From: [Eubacterium] cellulosolvens LD2006
Lineage (GTDB): Bacteria > Bacillota > Clostridia > Lachnospirales > Lachnospiraceae
Assembly: GCF_000621585.1 (NCBI RefSeq)
Contig: NZ_JHXY01000010.1
Coordinates: forward strand, 95,025-159,024
Direction: 5' to 3'
DNA length: 64,000 nt
The stretch's first letter is position 1, and every line of letters begins with the position of its first letter. Made by a program: the position numbers and the translations under genes. The notes under the pieces were generated by a model that made no database searches, was not told where the DNA came from, and saw only the letters and a program-made list of their open reading frames with translations. Shown one piece after another: positions 60,909 to 64,000 of the stretch.

Positions 60909-62516
60909 TTACCTCGGCCTTGTGATAAAGTGCCTTGTCACCAGATAGAGGACGATGCCGATGGCGACGGCGTAGCCGGCAAAACCCAGGAAGGGCATGC
61001 CGCAGATCGTGGGTTTGAGTCTCGTGGTGCAGACGATACTGGAGGAGATCAGAAGCGCCATGACCCACATACCGATGACGATGTTCTGGACGAGTTTCCG
61101 GAGAAGCCAGGCGAGTCTGGGGGAGCTTCGAAGCTCCATATTCACATGGCTCTGTCCGTTCGCGTATTCCTTCAGGATCTGTTCGAGGAGCTCGGGGATT
61201 GCGATGGTTTTCTGTGCCGCCCGGTACAAATGGCTGCCGGTGCGGGTGAGCTCGTTCTTCAGACTGAAGTGCTCGATATAGTCGGACATCATGCGCGTCT
61301 TCGCGATCTCCACCATGTTGATATCCGGACTGATGTCGGCGAGGACGCCCTCAATGTGGGCGAGACTTCTGGCGAGCATGGACAGGCCATGAGGCATACG
61401 GATGTGATTGGCTTTCATGGTTTCCATGAGATCCTGAACAAATGTGGCGATATCCACATCGCTGATGTCCGTGTCGCCATATTTCGCGAGGATGTCACGG
61501 ATGTCTTTGTAGAGCTGATCCCGATCCGGTGTCCTGGTGAAATCAGCAAGGGCAATCACTGCGTTTTCCACACGTATGGTGTCGTGGTTGGCAATGCCGC
61601 GGATTGCCTCTCCGAGCAGGCGGCGATCCGAATGGGAGAGTCGCCCCATCATGCCCATGTCGATCCAGATGATCTTGCCGTCTCGGACACGGATGTTTCC
61701 GGGATGGGGATCTGCGTGAAAAAAACCGTCCTCCATGACTTGCTTGATGTAGTTGTCCACAAGCTTTGCGCCGATCTCCGGAAGCTCGTAACCGGCATCG
61801 GTGAGAGCCTCTTTGTCGTTGATGGCGTAGCCGTCGATGTACTCCTGTACGAGAACCTGACTTGTCGTGTACTCCCGATAGAGCTTCGGGAAGCCGATGA
61901 AATTGATTCCCCGGTTGCTGAGGGTGAATTCCTCGACATTTTCAGCTTCTTTCAGGAAGTTCATTTCTTCCTGGGCGACGCGCCACATTTCTTCGAGAAC
62001 CTGATTCAGATCGACGATGGTCTTGAAGCCGCCGATCGGCGGCAGAAGTCTCACTGCGTGATGCAGCAGACGGATATCTCTTGCCATCGTGTTGTAGATA
62101 TCCTTCCGCTGGACTTTGACGATGACCTCGTCACCGTTCTGCAGAGTCGCGCGGTGAACCTGCGCGATGGAGGCTGAACCCAGCGGCATTGGATCGAGAA
62201 AGGAAAAAATCTCGTTCCAGGATGAACCGTAGGATTCCTCGATCACATCGACGATATCCGAAAACGGCATGGGCGTCACGTCAGAATTGAGTTTCATCAG
62301 CTCGTCGCAGTATTCTTTCGGAATGAGATCGGAGTGAAGGGACATGATCTGGCCGATTTTGATATAGGTCGGACCGAGCTCTTCGGTGATGGTGCGGATT
62401 TTCTCCGGGGTGACGCCGGACAGGATTTTGTTTTTCAGGAGTATTTCTGTGATTTCATGAAGGCGGGAAGCACTGTCTCCGGCACGGCCGCAGGGTGTCG
62501 CGTTTTTTTTCTTCAT
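60909..62516 (-). CDS. UbiB/ABC1-family atypical kinase
   Basis: A 535-residue protein of the AarF/ABC1/UbiB family. The N-terminal KxGQ motif is YIKIGQIMSLHSDLIP near residue 50, the Ala-rich loop is LGSASIAQVHRATL near 112, the lysine strand is VIVKVQR, and the metal-binding block is HADPHPGNIRV near 295. Two membrane helices end the protein. In respiring bacteria UbiB supports ubiquinone synthesis. No quinone gene is seen here, so its role is probably in lipid or other isoprenoid handling. GAAAAGGAACAG lies before the ATG. A phasin-like gene lies just upstream on the same strand. Confidence 0.9.
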   Translation of the reverse strand: MKKKNATPCGRAGDSASRLHEITEILLKNKILSGVTPEKIRTITEELGPTYIKIGQIMSLHSDLIPKEYCDELMKLNSDVTPMPFSDIVDVIEESYGSSWNEIFSFLDPMPLGSASIAQVHRATLQNGDEVIVKVQRKDIYNTMARDIRLLHHAVRLLPPIGGFKTIVDLNQVLEEMWRVAQEEMNFLKEAENVEEFTLSNRGINFIGFPKLYREYTTSQVLVQEYIDGYAINDKEALTDAGYELPEIGAKLVDNYIKQVMEDGFFHADPHPGNIRVRDGKIIWIDMGMMGRLSHSDRRLLGEAIRGIANHDTIRVENAVIALADFTRTPDRDQLYKDIRDILAKYGDTDISDVDIATFVQDLMETMKANHIRMPHGLSMLARSLAHIEGVLADISPDINMVEIAKTRMMSDYIEHFSLKNELTRTGSHLYRAAQKTIAIPELLEQILKEYANGQSHVNMELRSSPRLAWLLRKLVQNIVIGMWVMALLISSSIVCTTRLKPTICGMPFLGFAGYAVAIGIVLYLVTRHFITRPR

Positions 62517-62616
62517 CGCTGTTCCTTTTCATGAATAGAAAAGGAGCCGTAGCACAGCGCATCACCTGAAGAGGCAGATGCTGTATGTGCCGCAGCTCCG
62601 TTACGGATTCCGATAG

Positions 62617-63000
62617 TTACTGATCATCCACTGCGCTTCGCGCGTCGAGCTGGACGCGGAGAGTTTTGAGCTGCTCCGGTGAGAGAGAGTCTACCAGATC
62701 GGTCAGTTCCTCGTCAGAAATACGGGCACCGCTCTCTGAGGATGAATCCTCTTCCGCCGGCTCCGTTTTCTTCGGGGCGATGACATTGGCCGCTCTGGTG
62801 CGGAGATCGTCTGTCGTATCATTGATCTTATGTTTGAGTTCCTGATTCAGGATCTTTCCCTGCTGCGTGGTGAGCTCCCCTTTCTCGACAAGCTTATCGA
62901 TGAGGTCCTTGCTCTTCTCCGCGCTGGTGGCGATGGCGCCGACGCCCGCCAGAAAGATCTTACGAATTGTCTCTGTGAAGTTTGAATCATCCATTGCCAT
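62617..63000 (-). CDS. Phasin-like small helical protein
   Basis: A 127-residue protein with a short amphipathic helix (IRKIFLAGVGAIATSAEKSK), a second helix (DLIDKLVEKGELTTQQGKIL), a charged linker and a C-terminal helical hairpin (ISDEELTDLVDSLSPEQLKT). The first half is like the phasin/PhaF-type domain that coats granules or membranes. It lies 100 bases upstream of the UbiB-like gene, and the pair probably works together. AAAGGAGG is placed for the first Met at 63000. Confidence 0.7.
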   Translation of the reverse strand: MAMDDSNFTETIRKIFLAGVGAIATSAEKSKDLIDKLVEKGELTTQQGKILNQELKHKINDTTDDLRTRAANVIAPKKTEPAEEDSSSESGARISDEELTDLVDSLSPEQLKTLRVQLDARSAVDDQ

Positions 63001-63180
63001 ACCGTACCTCCTTTATCAATAAAAAGACTTTATAAATAAAAAGACGAAACCAGTCTGTCACGCAAGGTTGATAAAAACAGTATAGCATTTATCCTGGAGA
63101 GATTCAATGAACCGTGGTGCATTGTGTACAAAGACCGGAGCTGTCATAACAGGAAAGTTATGCAGGATGGGCATTGCGTT
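63001..63180. other. Divergent intergenic region
   Basis: Leader of the phasin-like gene on one side and the csoR promoter region on the other; no further element was recognised before the CsoR-type boxes. Confidence 0.45.
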
Positions 63181-63231
63181 ATACCCCGGTGGGGCATAGA
63201 ATGAGGCTGAGGAAATACCTGTAGGGGGTAT
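63181..63231 (+). promoter_or_regulatory. Two CsoR-type operators upstream of csoR
   Basis: ATACCCCGGTGGGGCAT (63181-63197) and ATACCTGTAGGGGGTAT (63215-63231) are imperfect palindromes of the known CsoR type, with C- and G-tracts inside ATA/TAT ends. They are 34 bases apart and just ahead of csoR, which suggests autoregulation. Confidence 0.65.
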
Positions 63232-63265
63232 ATCCGAACCTATAGGACAGACAGGAGGTTAGACG

Positions 63266-63667
63266 ATGGTGGATCGGAAGGACATAGATAAAAAAGAGCC
63301 GGGGGCCGGAAAAGCGGCGCAGGAAGGAACGGAGAAATGCTGCTGCGGGAACAGCGGTGAGAAAGACGTTCTGCCGGATTGCTGCAGACACAAGACGAAG
63401 GAGCGATCCGAGAAGGAATACAAGGATTTGATCAACCGCCTCAGCAGGATCGAAGGACAGGTGCGCGGCGTGCGGCGGATGCTGGAGGAAAACGCCTACT
63501 GTATTGATATCATGACGCAGGTGGCCGCCGTGAACGCGGCTCTCAACAGCTTCAACAAGGTTCTTCTCTCCAATCATCTGCAGACCTGTGTTACGGAGGA
63601 TATCCGTGAGGGAAGAGAAGAGAAAATGGACGAGCTACTGAAAATACTCCCGAAACTGATGAAGTAA
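63266..63667 (+). CDS. csoR: CsoR-family copper-sensing repressor
   Basis: A 133-residue DUF156 regulator. The copper ligands Cys-His-Cys are in NAYCIDIMTQ and SNHLQTCV, and the core helices LINRLSRIEGQVRGVRRMLE and AAVNAALNSFNKVLLSNH are typical. The N-terminal 45 residues add a Cys-rich extension (CCCGNSG and CCRHK), which may bind extra metal. ACAGGAGG lies ahead of the ATG. The usual targets, a copper ATPase or chaperone, are not seen: an insertion sequence begins directly after it. Confidence 0.9.
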   Translation: MVDRKDIDKKEPGAGKAAQEGTEKCCCGNSGEKDVLPDCCRHKTKERSEKEYKDLINRLSRIEGQVRGVRRMLEENAYCIDIMTQVAAVNAALNSFNKVLLSNHLQTCVTEDIREGREEKMDELLKILPKLMK

Positions 63668-63734
63668 AGGGAAGTGTCACATTCGCCCCCAGGCACGGAG
63701 TAAAGATTTCATCAGTTGAGTAGAAAAATAAAAA

Positions 63735-63805
63735 GAGAGTAACCAACCTTTCAGGTATAATGGTAGTCGACGAAAACAAACCAAAGAAAGAAGGGTTGGT
63801 ACTCT
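63735..63805 (+). promoter_or_regulatory. Transposase leader: promoter inside an RBS-sequestering hairpin
   Basis: GAGAGTAACCAACCTT (63735-63750) can pair with AAGGGTTGGTACTCTC (63790-63805). A TATAAT (63756-63761) lies in the loop, and the right arm covers the Shine-Dalgarno region GAAGGG just before the start codon. Confidence 0.55.
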
Positions 63806-63806
63806 C

Positions 63807-64000
63807 ATGGATATTTTATCACTATTAAAGAACTTTGCGGAAGATTTATTGAAATTGCAGGAAGAATTCAGCGAGGAGAATCGATTTGATCTTCTGGAAA
63901 AGGCTGCCGTTGATCTTGGTAACAGTACAATCGCCAAGTTTTTGTCTCTGACTCTGACGGAAACAGACAGCTTGATTCGAGACAGTGGAGTGAGAAAACG
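63807..64000 (+). mobile_element. ISLre2-type (UPF0236) transposase, N-terminal part
   Basis: An open frame starts at ATG 63807 and runs off the window after 64 codons. The residues MDILSLLKNFAEDLLKLQEE, the GNSTIAKFLSLTLTETDSLI segment and RDSGVRK resemble the start of the ISLre2/UPF0236 transposases common in Lachnospiraceae. The IS end must lie between the csoR stop (63667) and about 63735, but the terminal repeat cannot be located because the other end is outside the window. The family call is from memory of the N-terminal motif. Confidence 0.65.

Overview
The window reads as a continuous piece of chromosome from an anaerobic, mid-GC Firmicute of the class Clostridia, most likely a Lachnospiraceae-type gut bacterium. 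This is inferred from gene content and not from any search. The supporting features are an oxygen-independent class III ribonucleotide reductase (NrdD/NrdG), an N-terminal-rubredoxin rubrerythrin, a SufCBDSU iron-sulfur operon, a long eukaryote-like IleRS, a short archaeal-type ProRS, tRNA genes without encoded CCA, strong GGAGG ribosome-binding sites and many U-tract terminators. The hup-rqcP-divIC-tilS-hpt-ftsH cluster lacks the yabP, yabQ and spoIIE genes that usually sit in it in spore formers. This suggests a lineage that has lost sporulation, at least at this locus.

Layout. 1-12 kb (+): a DEDDh exonuclease, ileS, a candidate structured RNA, glgP (glycogen phosphorylase), an AAA+ protein with a long acidic linker that overlaps rsmA, and a secreted DUF1002 protein. 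12-18.5 kb (-): luxS, rubrerythrin, nrdG, nrdD (with a tandem NrdR operator) and proS. 18.6-25.3 kb (+): cca, hup, rqcP, divIC, tilS, hpt, ftsH. 25.3-32.5 kb (+): a candidate C-rich small RNA, a GH13 amylase, tRNA-Tyr and tRNA-Leu, a phosphohexomutase and a GH42-related protein without an obvious catalytic module. 32.7-35.8 kb (-): trmO, an ArsB/NhaD-type permease and an SPFH protein. 36-42.5 kb (+): a C39-like protease candidate, then sufC-sufB-sufD-sufS-sufU-DUF1934. 42.6-47 kb: a small membrane protein (-), a polysaccharide-deacetylase-like protein without its catalytic Asp pair, a lipoprotein form of trigger factor, and a sigma-like protein without region 4. 47-54.3 kb (+): cysK and an Rrf2 regulator, two tRNA-Gly genes, a membrane protein, an Lrp regulator, alr and a complete polar amino-acid ABC transporter. 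54.5-60.7 kb (+): purB, purA, a lipoprotein, a one-chain glycyl-tRNA synthetase and an orphan carbamate kinase. 60.9-64 kb: a UbiB-like kinase with a phasin-like partner (-), csoR with two operator-like sites, and the start of an ISLre2-type transposase that runs off the window.

Most genes are housekeeping. Glycogen breakdown (glgP, phosphohexomutase, GH13), dNTP synthesis, Fe-S assembly, cysteine synthesis and AMP synthesis (purB-purA) are all represented. The less ordinary material is in the gaps. There is a dispersed family of intergenic palindromes ending in a GCTCCGCG-like tail, about ten copies, six of which overlap the U-tract of a terminator. There is a promoter-to-terminator small RNA gene with anti-Shine-Dalgarno C-rich segments, and a multi-helix RNA ahead of glgP. 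Well-formed operators for NrdR, an Rrf2 regulator and CsoR are also visible. Several proteins look like repurposed relatives of known enzymes or factors (GH42-like, deacetylase-like, sigma-like, lipoprotein trigger factor). No CRISPR array, prophage or rRNA gene was seen. All functions are assigned by reading motifs by eye; no database was searched.
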